From positions 1 through 40,236 of the IMG/VR virus record IMGVR_UViG_3300021962_000245: a stretch of DNA of 40,236 nucleotides. The stretch is one strand, 5' to 3'. The DNA comes from a virus. The position numbers and the translations under genes were made by a program. The notes under the pieces are model-generated. The model was not told the origin of the DNA, ran no database searches, and was given only the letters and a program-made list of their open reading frames with translations. Shown here piece by piece: positions 19,585-25,790 of this stretch. Positions within the stretch are counted from its first letter, which is position 1. Each line of letters opens with the position of its first letter.

Positions 19585-19615
19585 CAGTCAAATAACAGTC
19601 AAACAACAGTCAAAA
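19583..19615. repeat. Three tandem 11-bp repeats (AACAGTCAAA+N)
   Basis: AACAGTCAAAT, AACAGTCAAAC and AACAGTCAAAA run head to tail, starting at the Gp157 stop codon. The period is about one helical turn, so a protein would meet all copies on one DNA face. The following 19616-19672 is non-coding. Confidence 0.8.
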
Positions 19616-19672
19616 AGAGATCAATGGAGCGGTGCCCTGGGGGTTCCTGGGGATGCAACGAAGGATAAAAGA

Positions 19673-19987
19673 ATGCCATATGTTGACCCTGATGCAATTC
19701 TCCAGCCGCCTTGTGAAGACATCATTTGTGATCGGTGTGGGGCCAGGGAGCACATGGATTGCAGCTCAAACATTACCAGCTACTGGCGCAATGAAATTTA
19801 CTTCAGGCGGCATAAGGATTTTTTCCACAATGCGACTTACTGCAAGTCATGCGCAGTGCATTTGACGCCGTATGTGTACCGCATGAGAGATATAGATGAA
19901 TTAACCATGTACGTGAACAAACTCGAAAGGGCAATACGTGAACAAAGAACTAAAAACAACCGGGCAACTTCGTCAAATGCTTGCTAA
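19673..19987 (+). CDS. Zinc-binding early protein
   Basis: A 104-residue protein with IICDRCGAREHMDC in the N-terminal part and TYCKSCAVHL in the middle, two CxxC pairs likely sharing one zinc. The C-terminus is helical and basic (ELTMYVNKLERAIREQRTKN). AGGATAAAAGA precedes ATG 19673. It overlaps the next gene by 50 nt. No family recognised. Confidence 0.6.
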   Translation: MPYVDPDAILQPPCEDIICDRCGAREHMDCSSNITSYWRNEIYFRRHKDFFHNATYCKSCAVHLTPYVYRMRDIDELTMYVNKLERAIREQRTKNNRATSSNAC

Positions 19988-20171
19988 CGCGGCCAAAGGA
20001 GTCCTTAACGGCGAGTTGGAAATACAGCGTGCCGAGGCGCTACACAAACTTGCAAAGAACATTTCGGAGTCTCTTTATTCAGAAAACAAGATCGCGATGT
20101 TCCGCAACGAGGTAGGGCAAACCGCTGAGAAATTCGGCGAGCTTAGGCTTGGCGACCCCAATGATGCCTAA
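19938..20171 (+). CDS. Small helical phage protein (paralogue of 13191-13469)
   Basis: A 77-residue helical protein, GTG start. TGQLRQMLANAAKGVLNGEL, then IQRAEALHKLAKNISESLY aligns with the leftward-operon product at 13191. Two diverged family members in opposite early operons suggest a dose- or partner-specific role. Function unknown. Confidence 0.68.
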   Translation: MNKELKTTGQLRQMLANAAKGVLNGELEIQRAEALHKLAKNISESLYSENKIAMFRNEVGQTAEKFGELRLGDPNDA

Positions 20172-20194
20172 CCACTGCAGCCCAAAGGACGCAC

Positions 20195-20353
20195 ATGCAA
20201 ACACTACGCACACAACTGAAGTTAGCACGGATCAAGCTGATTAAGCGCCGCGTCGCTCAGTCATGGTCAAAGCGGAGCAAGCCGAGCGACAAAGAATTCT
20301 GTGCTGCGTCGGCCTTGCAGGTGATCGAGGCGAAGGAAAGGGGGCTTTTATGA
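20195..20353 (+). CDS. Small basic protein, 52 residues
   Basis: A 52-residue protein, strongly basic at the start (LKLARIKLIKRRVAQSWSKR) and helical at the end (CAASALQVIEAKERGLL). AAAGGAC precedes ATG 20195; its TGA overlaps the ATG of the Lar-like gene. Nucleic-acid binding is plausible from charge. Confidence 0.6.
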   Translation: MQTLRTQLKLARIKLIKRRVAQSWSKRSKPSDKEFCAASALQVIEAKERGLL

Positions 20354-20589
20354 CTGAAGAACTCTTGAGCTGCCCTTTCTGCGGAAAGACAGATGCGCTC
20401 CGCGTAGTCGCTGCTTCGCAGGAATGGGACGAGGATTACTTTGGTCCGTACCCCCACAGCGAATCATGGTCCGTGGTGTGCGATGCAAGCCATCCCGGCG
20501 GCCCGGGCGGGTGCGGCGCACAAGCTGGGGCCAGCTCAAAGGGGTCTGCCGCAGCGATTGAGTCATGGAACACAAGGAGCAAAGAATGA
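20350..20589 (+). CDS. Lar-like restriction-alleviation zinc-ribbon protein
   Basis: A 79-residue protein. LLSCPFCGKTDALRVV at the start, SWSVVCDASHPGGPGGCGAQ in the middle and AAIESWNTR at the end match the Lar (restriction alleviation) family: CPFCG, a second cysteine cluster, and the A..AWNRR-like C-terminus. Rac-prophage Lar modulates host type I restriction to protect DNA. ATGA-coupled on both sides. Confidence 0.75.
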   Translation: MTEELLSCPFCGKTDALRVVAASQEWDEDYFGPYPHSESWSVVCDASHPGGPGGCGAQAGASSKGSAAAIESWNTRSKE

Positions 20590-20828
20590 ACCAGATACCC
20601 ACTAATCAAACTTGGTACCTACTTTATGCAGGCGTGAGCGAAGACGGCATGGGGGAACCTGGCTACGTTGGCCGGACTACTGACATTAAAGAAGCGAAGA
20701 AACACTACGAGGAGGTAACCAGCGACCTTTACAGCACCGGCAAAGTTATTGCAGTGACAGATAAGACTGAGGTTCGCATCTTCAGCGACAGAGATTGGGG
20801 CAAAGCAATAGCCAGCACAAACCCCTGA
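20586..20828 (+). CDS. Last rightward early protein, unknown
   Basis: An 80-residue alpha/beta protein (TWYLLYAGVSEDGMGEPGYV, IKEAKKHYEEVTSDLYSTG, KVIAVTDKTEVRIFSDRDW). ATG 20586 overlaps the Lar-like stop. Its last 100 bp are antisense to the tail of the inner-membrane spanin gene, a convergent overlap. No plus-strand terminator is visible. Family not recognised. Confidence 0.65.
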   Translation: MNQIPTNQTWYLLYAGVSEDGMGEPGYVGRTTDIKEAKKHYEEVTSDLYSTGKVIAVTDKTEVRIFSDRDWGKAIASTNP

Positions 20829-21289
20829 AGCCCGATTACTTGGGCCGCGAGTTCTCCAGCTTCTTTTGCCAGCTCGTAATGTCTGATTGCGCATTCGCCA
20901 AGTAACTCTCGGGCAAGCGTGGCGGCCTCATCAGTTCCGGCGCTGGGCTTGGGAGCGTCACTGGCTTTGGCTGGATGATCGAAGGCGGCAATGGTGTCGC
21001 GCAGCCCTGCAACAGCGCCACGCAAATTAGTGTTGGCATCAGCCAGCTTCTTGGTGTTCTCGAAATCATTTTGACGGCTCCGATCAACAGCTTTTTGCTT
21101 GAGCAGTGAGGTTTCTTGGTTGGCTAGGCTGTCCTGCAGCGTGTCGGTGGTTTGCTTTGCGATGTAGGCAGCTAACTCCGCCTTCCCCTCAGCGCGGCCT
21201 TGCTGCTTTTGGTGATACCCATAGCCCCACAACGCCGCAAGGATGCCAGCCACGGCTGCGGCATAGATGTACAGGCGCATAGGGATCAT
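20729..21289 (-). CDS. Rz-like inner-membrane spanin
   Basis: A 186-residue protein. An N-terminal membrane anchor (LYIYAAAVAGILAALWGYGY) is followed by a long periplasmic coiled-coil region (GRAEGKAELAAYIAKQTTD onward) and a conserved-looking C-terminal helix (ARELLGECAIRHYELAKEAG). It is the i-spanin that spans the periplasm with Rz1 to fuse the two membranes at lysis. ATG 21289 overlaps the endolysin stop (ATGA). The last ~33 residues are antisense to the plus-strand gene ending at 20828, suggesting an extension through a lost stop. Confidence 0.85.
   Translation of the reverse strand: MIPMRLYIYAAAVAGILAALWGYGYHQKQQGRAEGKAELAAYIAKQTTDTLQDSLANQETSLLKQKAVDRSRQNDFENTKKLADANTNLRGAVAGLRDTIAAFDHPAKASDAPKPSAGTDEAATLARELLGECAIRHYELAKEAGELAAQVIGLQGFVLAIALPQSLSLKMRTSVLSVTAITLPVL
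20836..21069 (-). CDS. Rz1-like outer-membrane spanin lipoprotein (nested)
   Basis: A 77-residue protein wholly nested in the Rz-like gene in another frame. A signal peptide ends in the lipobox LLQGC, followed by a proline-rich stretch (TPLPPSIIQPKPVTLPSPAP) and a short helical tail (DITSWQKKLEN). These features and the nesting are diagnostic of o-spanins. It would be processed to a lipoprotein and anchored in the outer membrane. Confidence 0.88.
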   Translation of the reverse strand: MISRTPRSWLMPTLICVALLQGCATPLPPSIIQPKPVTLPSPAPELMRPPRLPESYLANAQSDITSWQKKLENSRPK

Positions 21290-21753
21290 GCTGCCGCCAA
21301 ATTCGCCGCGATGCGTCGTGCCCACCCTTTGCCAAACGCCGACCAGGTTGGAAGGTCAGTCATTAAAGCGAGACGGGAACCATTGAAGCGTGCCAGCAGG
21401 CGCGCAGCAGGCATGCTCTGCACCGCTTGTAATGTCACCGACCCCAGTACGCCGTCAGGAGTCACGCCGACAGCTCTTTGAAGGCACTTCACAGCGGCTT
21501 GCACACCGCTATTGACCGCCATGTCAAACAGATCAAACTTGATGGCGTCCGGTACAGCATCACACCCCGACGGCCCCCAGTAGTCGCGCATGTAGATTTG
21601 CTTGGCCATGTTGAGTGTCAGCCCCGAAATATCTTCTCCCGGGTAGCTACGCTTACTGATGCCGAATTTTGTTTCGCCTCCTGGGTCTTTCTCGTGCCAC
21701 ACATATCCGCCTTCGTGGCCGATGAGTCTTTCAAAAGCCAGATCGAAGTTCAT
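21286..21753 (-). CDS. Endolysin, glycoside hydrolase family 108 type
   Basis: A 155-residue muramidase. GHEGGYVWHEKDPGGETKFG near the N-terminus holds the catalytic Glu14 in the EGGY motif; WGPSGCDAVPDAIKFDLFDM and the C-terminal GVTPDGVLGSVTLQAV (peptidoglycan-binding region) complete the GH108 layout. It cleaves peptidoglycan after holin release. The start is ATG 21753, where the family N-terminus begins; a longer frame to 21807 runs into the upstream terminator. No signal peptide. Confidence 0.9.
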   Translation of the reverse strand: MNFDLAFERLIGHEGGYVWHEKDPGGETKFGISKRSYPGEDISGLTLNMAKQIYMRDYWGPSGCDAVPDAIKFDLFDMAVNSGVQAAVKCLQRAVGVTPDGVLGSVTLQAVQSMPAARLLARFNGSRLALMTDLPTWSAFGKGWARRIAANLAAA

Positions 21754-21794
21754 TGGCAGCACCTTCCAGCCTAAGCGAAGCAATTTCGGGGCGT

Positions 21795-21818
21795 AAAAAA
21801 GCCGCATCTAGTGCGGCG
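21795..21818 (-). terminator. Terminator ahead of the endolysin gene
   Basis: On the minus strand GCCGCA and TGCGGC pair around a 5-nt loop and run into TTTTTT. The preceding small gene's stop codon lies in the loop. Confidence 0.7.
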
Positions 21819-21924
21819 CGAATTCTTTAGCGGTGGCCGGTTTTATCCGGCATTTCAGAAGTATCTGTTCAACGTCCATCAGTGCGGCCTGACACTTGCT
21901 GCAACTGACTTTCTTTCTGCCCAT
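21808..21924 (-). CDS. Possible truncated Com-like zinc protein
   Basis: A 38-residue frame beginning GRKKVSCSKCQAALMDVEQI then LLKC. The CxxC and spacing to the next cysteine resemble the first half of Com-type translational regulators, but the second CxxC is missing (KCRIKP). It overlaps the 3' end of the holin-like gene in another frame and ends in a terminator loop. Could be a decayed Com or chance. Confidence 0.4.
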   Translation of the reverse strand: MGRKKVSCSKCQAALMDVEQILLKCRIKPATAKEFAPH

Positions 21925-22234
21925 GCGGACGAATCCAGTCGGACACACGCTGCATTTTGTGGCCTGCTTTGAGCACCCTGAACAGGTAGCCAATGACCAA
22001 CACAAGCGCTCCAAGATGAATAATCAGGAGCGTCTTCTCTAGGCTTTGAACGTCGTATAAATCGCACATGCCCGACAGTTTATAAGCCAGAGTGCCGAAA
22101 CCAACTGTAAGAAGTATCAGGCCGAACTTGATGACGACCCCATCGTTTACCGATGGGTGCAGGATCGCAAAGATAGACGCAAAAGACAGGGAAAGGCAGA
22201 CAACCGCATTGATGATGGAAATGAATTCAAACAT
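21869..22234 (-). CDS. Holin-like membrane protein (three spans)
   Basis: A 121-residue protein with three hydrophobic segments: IINAVVCLSLSFASIFAIL, VIKFGLILLTVGFGTLAYKL and LLIIHLGALVLVIGYLFRVL, followed by a basic, glutamine-rich cytoplasmic tail. The topology and location between another holin-like gene and the endolysin suggest a holin or antiholin. Confidence 0.72.
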   Translation of the reverse strand: MFEFISIINAVVCLSLSFASIFAILHPSVNDGVVIKFGLILLTVGFGTLAYKLSGMCDLYDVQSLEKTLLIIHLGALVLVIGYLFRVLKAGHKMQRVSDWIRPHGQKESQLQQVSGRTDGR

Positions 22235-22237
22235 TTT

Positions 22238-22555
22238 TCAGCCCTTGCGCTTTAGCCATGACTCAATAATTTCCCCTAATTTTGTGGCCTTTATCCCGTC
22301 AAGTACAGCCGCCGCAAGAGACATGCTAAGCATCCCAAAAAGGAAGGCGGCGCAGCCAAAATACGCCTTCGACGTAATTTGCAGCCATTCGGTTATGGCT
22401 GGCGTCACATATTCCGCTGACATAGCGCCAAGACCTACATTGATTGCCTTTTCTGCGAATGTCGAGCCAGGCATAGATTTATATGCCGCGACAAGCGCGC
22501 CCATCGCCCCGATAACAAACGGGCCGTGGATGATCTTTTCAGGATCTATGTCCAT
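22238..22555 (-). CDS. Holin-like membrane protein
   Basis: A 105-residue protein. DIDPEKIIHGPFVIGAMGAL, GSTFAEKAINVGLGAMSAEY and FGCAAFLFGMLSMSLAAAVL give two to three membrane segments. The PEKIIHGP..IGA.GALV...PG.....KA.NV..GA..AEY..P...EWL pattern is one I recognise from putative phage holins. ATG 22555 is preceded by AAGAGGT; the longer TTG frame is not needed. Paired with the next membrane gene, it may form a holin/antiholin set. Confidence 0.72.
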   Translation of the reverse strand: MDIDPEKIIHGPFVIGAMGALVAAYKSMPGSTFAEKAINVGLGAMSAEYVTPAITEWLQITSKAYFGCAAFLFGMLSMSLAAAVLDGIKATKLGEIIESWLKRKG

Positions 22556-22557
22556 CC

Positions 22558-23349
22558 TCAATACCTCTTATGGGGGATGTACAGGGGCAGGTTTGCGCGC
22601 CAGTTGAGGTCAATCACGTGGGCGACTTGTGCGCCGTGAAGATGGCAACCTCGGATAAATAGAACCTGCTGTGTACTCGGCTCAAACTTGCGACAAAAAG
22701 GTGTGCCGTCAACATTGCCAAGCATTTCAAACGCCCCATCGTGATCGATGGTGTATTGGTACGTGTGGCCGTTCATAAACCGGAACCCTTTGACGCCTCT
22801 AAGGTTCGGGTATGGCTGCAGAATGACCCCATGGAATTCACCCGCACCTTGGATACCATACTTTTCCTGGAAATGGTCTCGAAGCTCAAGGCCCAAAGCC
22901 ATGCCGGTTCCGTGGTTCTGACTCCTGTTCCTGAACTCAAAAAACCCCGCAGCCTGCCACAAAGGGCCACTACCTTCTGGAGCCTCAAGCCGTCCATAAA
23001 ACGCACCACACTCACCCATTGCCGAACCCGACCAGCCAAAACATTCTGCAGAGCTGTATAGAGCCCAGTTCTTGCCAGCCTTGCCGTTCATATCAATGCG
23101 TGTATGCACGCCGATTGCGCCGCGCTGATACCCGTCTGTTGGCGTCACCATGCAGTTCTGCACCTTGACAGGCGCATCGAGCATTTGGAATTCAGAGTTA
23201 GAAACAGAGTTCGGAAGATTGCACGCAGGACCTTGGACATGGAACGGCACAGCCGGAACAGGGTTCTGCATCTGGCCCAAGTACTGAGCAAACGCAGGCG
23301 AAAAAAAAGCGCCCAGAAGGACGCTTAGGATGAGTGCGTATCGCTTCAT
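22558..23349 (-). CDS. Exported protein of unknown function
   Basis: A 263-residue protein with a clear signal peptide: KRYALILSVLLGAFFSPAFA, then Q, cleavage after AFA. The mature part is aromatic- and glycine-rich (NWALYSSAECFGWSGSAMGE, GPLWQAAGFFEFRNRSQNHG, GEFHGVILQPYPNLRGVKGF), probably all-beta and extracytoplasmic. Several cysteines could form disulfides. Lying between distal tail and holin genes, it might be a tail-associated host-recognition protein or a periplasmic/surface modifier; the signal peptide favours the latter. ATGA overlap with the preceding gene. Confidence 0.7.
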   Translation of the reverse strand: MKRYALILSVLLGAFFSPAFAQYLGQMQNPVPAVPFHVQGPACNLPNSVSNSEFQMLDAPVKVQNCMVTPTDGYQRGAIGVHTRIDMNGKAGKNWALYSSAECFGWSGSAMGECGAFYGRLEAPEGSGPLWQAAGFFEFRNRSQNHGTGMALGLELRDHFQEKYGIQGAGEFHGVILQPYPNLRGVKGFRFMNGHTYQYTIDHDGAFEMLGNVDGTPFCRKFEPSTQQVLFIRGCHLHGAQVAHVIDLNWRANLPLYIPHKRY

Positions 23350-23510
23350 TCTGGGGCCTCGAAGACGCCTTCACCAACGTAAATCTTTCCAAGAAGGGAG
23401 GCATCAGCAGACATGATTGAGATCATGGAAGCCGAAATGATCTGTCGGTCTGTGTCGAGGATGCACTTGACTTTGCTGGACCCATCCAGCTCTGCGTAGT
23501 AGTAGCGCAT
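23346..23510 (-). CDS. Small distal-tail-region protein
   Basis: A 54-residue frame: MRYYYAELDGSSKVKCILDT, then ASMISIMSADASLLGKIYVG. It begins in a TAATG overlap with the tail gene upstream and ends in an ATGA overlap with the exported protein gene. Short tail-fibre-associated proteins starting with an aromatic strand are common at this position. Function unknown. Confidence 0.65.
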   Translation of the reverse strand: MRYYYAELDGSSKVKCILDTDRQIISASMISIMSADASLLGKIYVGEGVFEAPE

Positions 23511-23941
23511 TACCACTTCTCCTCAAGTTCCCACGACACATCAATTGTGTTAATGGCCCCGACTTTTGTGGCCGTGATTGTGGTCGCGTTTGTCAGCACT
23601 ATCTTTGTTGCATCATTGCCTTGTAATGCGCCGCTGCCAGTGTTGGTGGTGAAACCAAGCGGCGTCAGCTTTGAATTGGCTGTGTTTACAGAGGACACGG
23701 TTGCCGTCGCCGAAGATCCTGAAAAAGAAATAACACCGCGTTGGATGCTCTTGATTGAGCCCGCACCAAGCCTTCGCCAATTCGTGCCGTCAGCGCTCGG
23801 ATCAGTAGTCCCGGCCCCAGCAACGATGCGCTCATAACTGTGCGGGCTGATTGTGCTCAACGCAATGAAGCCAAACGGGTAAGTGGCCCCGCTGACCCAG
23901 CGGGGCGGCTGACCGCCGAAGAATTCAGTATCTATGCTCAT
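23510..23941 (-). CDS. Distal tail / fibre-associated protein
   Basis: A 143-residue beta-rich protein with low-complexity Ser/Thr/Asn regions (SSATATVSSVNTANSKL, TNATTITATKVGAINTIDVS). The N-terminus (FFGGQPPRWVSGATYPFGFI) resembles carbohydrate- or fibre-like modules with an aromatic binding face. Located downstream of other tail genes; a virion-tip or receptor-binding component is likely. ATGA overlap with the gene before. Confidence 0.6.
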   Translation of the reverse strand: MSIDTEFFGGQPPRWVSGATYPFGFIALSTISPHSYERIVAGAGTTDPSADGTNWRRLGAGSIKSIQRGVISFSGSSATATVSSVNTANSKLTPLGFTTNTGSGALQGNDATKIVLTNATTITATKVGAINTIDVSWELEEKW

Positions 23942-24738
23942 GCTTCAATCCATCCATAGTTTGACCCAGACCATTGCAGTTTCACGCGTGAATTTGGACT
24001 CGCTAGCGACATAACGCCAGGCGTGCGGCCAAACAATTTGTCAGAGCCAAAATCGACAGAGCAACTGGCTCGGCTGTTCATGATTTGGTACTGGAACAAG
24101 TCGCCCACAGACTTAGAAGTCGGCCCCGTCAAAACCACGGAATCAGCGTCAATCAAATAGTCAGTGTTGACCGTGGCTGATGTGTTCGTAGTGATAACGG
24201 AGACTGGCAAGATGCCAGAGTTGGCGATCACACCAAGCGATACAGTCCAATCCGTATAAGTGCCGCTGCCGACAGCAATTGAAACGTTAACAGTGAGAGA
24301 CCCTGTGCCGCTGTTGTAGGCCGCGATCGCCCCGCCCATGCGAACGCCTGACGGGTCGCTAGTGCGTGCGATGATGACGCTCTGCCCGACCGAGTAGGCT
24401 TTGCCGGTTTGGATCGTGATCGTCTTCGATCCCGTGCCGGTCGCCGTGCTTGTCGTGCTGGTCGCGTTGGTGCCTGGTGCGCCCAGGGCGCTTGCAGCCG
24501 ACGCAGCAGCAGCGTTGGCCTGGGTTGTCGCGGTAGATGCGGATGAAGATGCTGAAGTTGCATAGTTAAACGCTTCTGTTGCGTTGTCAAATACGTTGTC
24601 AGCAACGTCCCCAACGTCCCCAGCCCATGGCGTAAGCTCTGAAAGAAACGTGTCAGCACGAGTGTCGAACGTTGTCGGATCTGCAGTTGTCGGTGGCGTA
24701 GATAGCGCCGCAATTGTTGGTGGTGCCGTTATTGCCAT
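23938..24738 (-). CDS. Tail fibre-like protein
   Basis: A 266-residue protein. The N-terminus has DPTTFDTRADTFLSELTPWA, the common phage tail-fibre attachment-like motif, followed by an alanine/serine-rich helical stalk (ATSASSSASTATTQANAAAA) and a beta-rich C-terminus with GSGSYTDW-like repeats. It is probably the receptor-contacting side fibre. TAATG overlap with the upstream gene. Confidence 0.72.
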   Translation of the reverse strand: MAITAPPTIAALSTPPTTADPTTFDTRADTFLSELTPWAGDVGDVADNVFDNATEAFNYATSASSSASTATTQANAAAASAASALGAPGTNATSTTSTATGTGSKTITIQTGKAYSVGQSVIIARTSDPSGVRMGGAIAAYNSGTGSLTVNVSIAVGSGTYTDWTVSLGVIANSGILPVSVITTNTSATVNTDYLIDADSVVLTGPTSKSVGDLFQYQIMNSRASCSVDFGSDKLFGRTPGVMSLASPNSRVKLQWSGSNYGWIEA

Positions 24739-25790
24739 TACAGTTCCTCAAGTTCAAGATTCAACATGCCATGCGAAGGGTGAGTTAGTTCGATCTCGAA
24801 TTGTTTGTAGATTCCAATAATCAGCAACGACTCAAAGTAATCAGAGTTTTCGTCATCAACACCGGACCAAACTGCGGGCTTTGCGTTGAGCAATTTTCTG
24901 ATGCCAATTAGTGTATTTGTCTGGTTCTTGTTGAATAGAATCGTTTGATTTGTTTTCGGAACTGTTCTTCTTGGTACTAAAACACTGTTGCCAAAATCAT
25001 CGCGCTCGATACGCGAAAAGTTTAATGCGTCGTTCCTAGCTCCATAAATCACTTTTCCAATGTTTACGACAAGCCCAATAACAAGCGAGCTACACTGAAC
25101 AACGCCAGTCCCTGATATCGTGACCGTTATTACTCCGTTGGAATACGGAGGTAGGTCAGTTATCAATACGCTTTCAACCTGTTCAAAGTCACCAAAGAAA
25201 TAATCAGACCAAGTGAGAGTCTGTCTACCGGTAATTGATATCGTTCTAGAGAAAACGCTAACTGCTGATACGGTCATCGAGACAGTCACATAGCTACCGA
25301 TCAAACCAGTCAATGCTAAAGAATTGACTCGCTGACCCGGTGTCAAGACAGCAACAATAGGCGCGGCCTGCACCGTGCCAGCGCTTCTGTCGGTGTCAAA
25401 CATAGCCCATCTATTTGTCGTGCCTATAAATTCCCAAAAGTCTGTATTTGTCTGAGCGTTTCCAGAATTTGGATGGACAAGGCTTCTATATATTTTGTGA
25501 GTTGTTGTGTCAATTGCGTATTCGTCTACAAGGTAATTTGTCGACCCGTTGTATACATTATAAGTATTGCAATGGTTTTCCCACCATGACGGGCTAGATG
25601 CCGGAGTGTGGTTAAGGTTAGAGTTTTGCAATGATCTATAAACTGTTATTTGACCGAGCGAGCCAGCAACGCTCACATAAGCATTTATTGAGTACGTTGT
25701 CCCGGAGTTGTAAGCCGCCGGAGCCGCCTCGTATGCGGAGCTACTTGTAAGCATTGCATCTGTGATATCAATCGGCGGTATAACAATCAT
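24738..25790 (-). CDS. Distal tail protein with carbohydrate-binding-like repeats
   Basis: A 350-residue protein. IVIPPIDITDAMLTSS at the start, then two similar aromatic modules (YNSGTTYSINAYVSVAGSLG..YRSLQ and YNGSTNYLVDEYAIDTTTHK..YRSLV), each resembling carbohydrate-binding strands. TTNRWAMFDTDRSAGTV follows, and the C-terminus has ERDDFGNSVLVPRRTVPK. I recognise this layout from siphophage tail-tip proteins. AT-richer than its neighbours, hinting at exchange. ATGA overlap with the tape measure stop. Confidence 0.72.
   Translation of the reverse strand: MIVIPPIDITDAMLTSSSAYEAAPAAYNSGTTYSINAYVSVAGSLGQITVYRSLQNSNLNHTPASSPSWWENHCNTYNVYNGSTNYLVDEYAIDTTTHKIYRSLVHPNSGNAQTNTDFWEFIGTTNRWAMFDTDRSAGTVQAAPIVAVLTPGQRVNSLALTGLIGSYVTVSMTVSAVSVFSRTISITGRQTLTWSDYFFGDFEQVESVLITDLPPYSNGVITVTISGTGVVQCSSLVIGLVVNIGKVIYGARNDALNFSRIERDDFGNSVLVPRRTVPKTNQTILFNKNQTNTLIGIRKLLNAKPAVWSGVDDENSDYFESLLIIGIYKQFEIELTHPSHGMLNLELEEL

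Noticed and set aside
23280-23320. True terminator inside the exported-protein gene
   Set aside because: Encodes the hydrophobic signal peptide (GAFFSPAF), which alone explains the T-run; kept only as a point to test.
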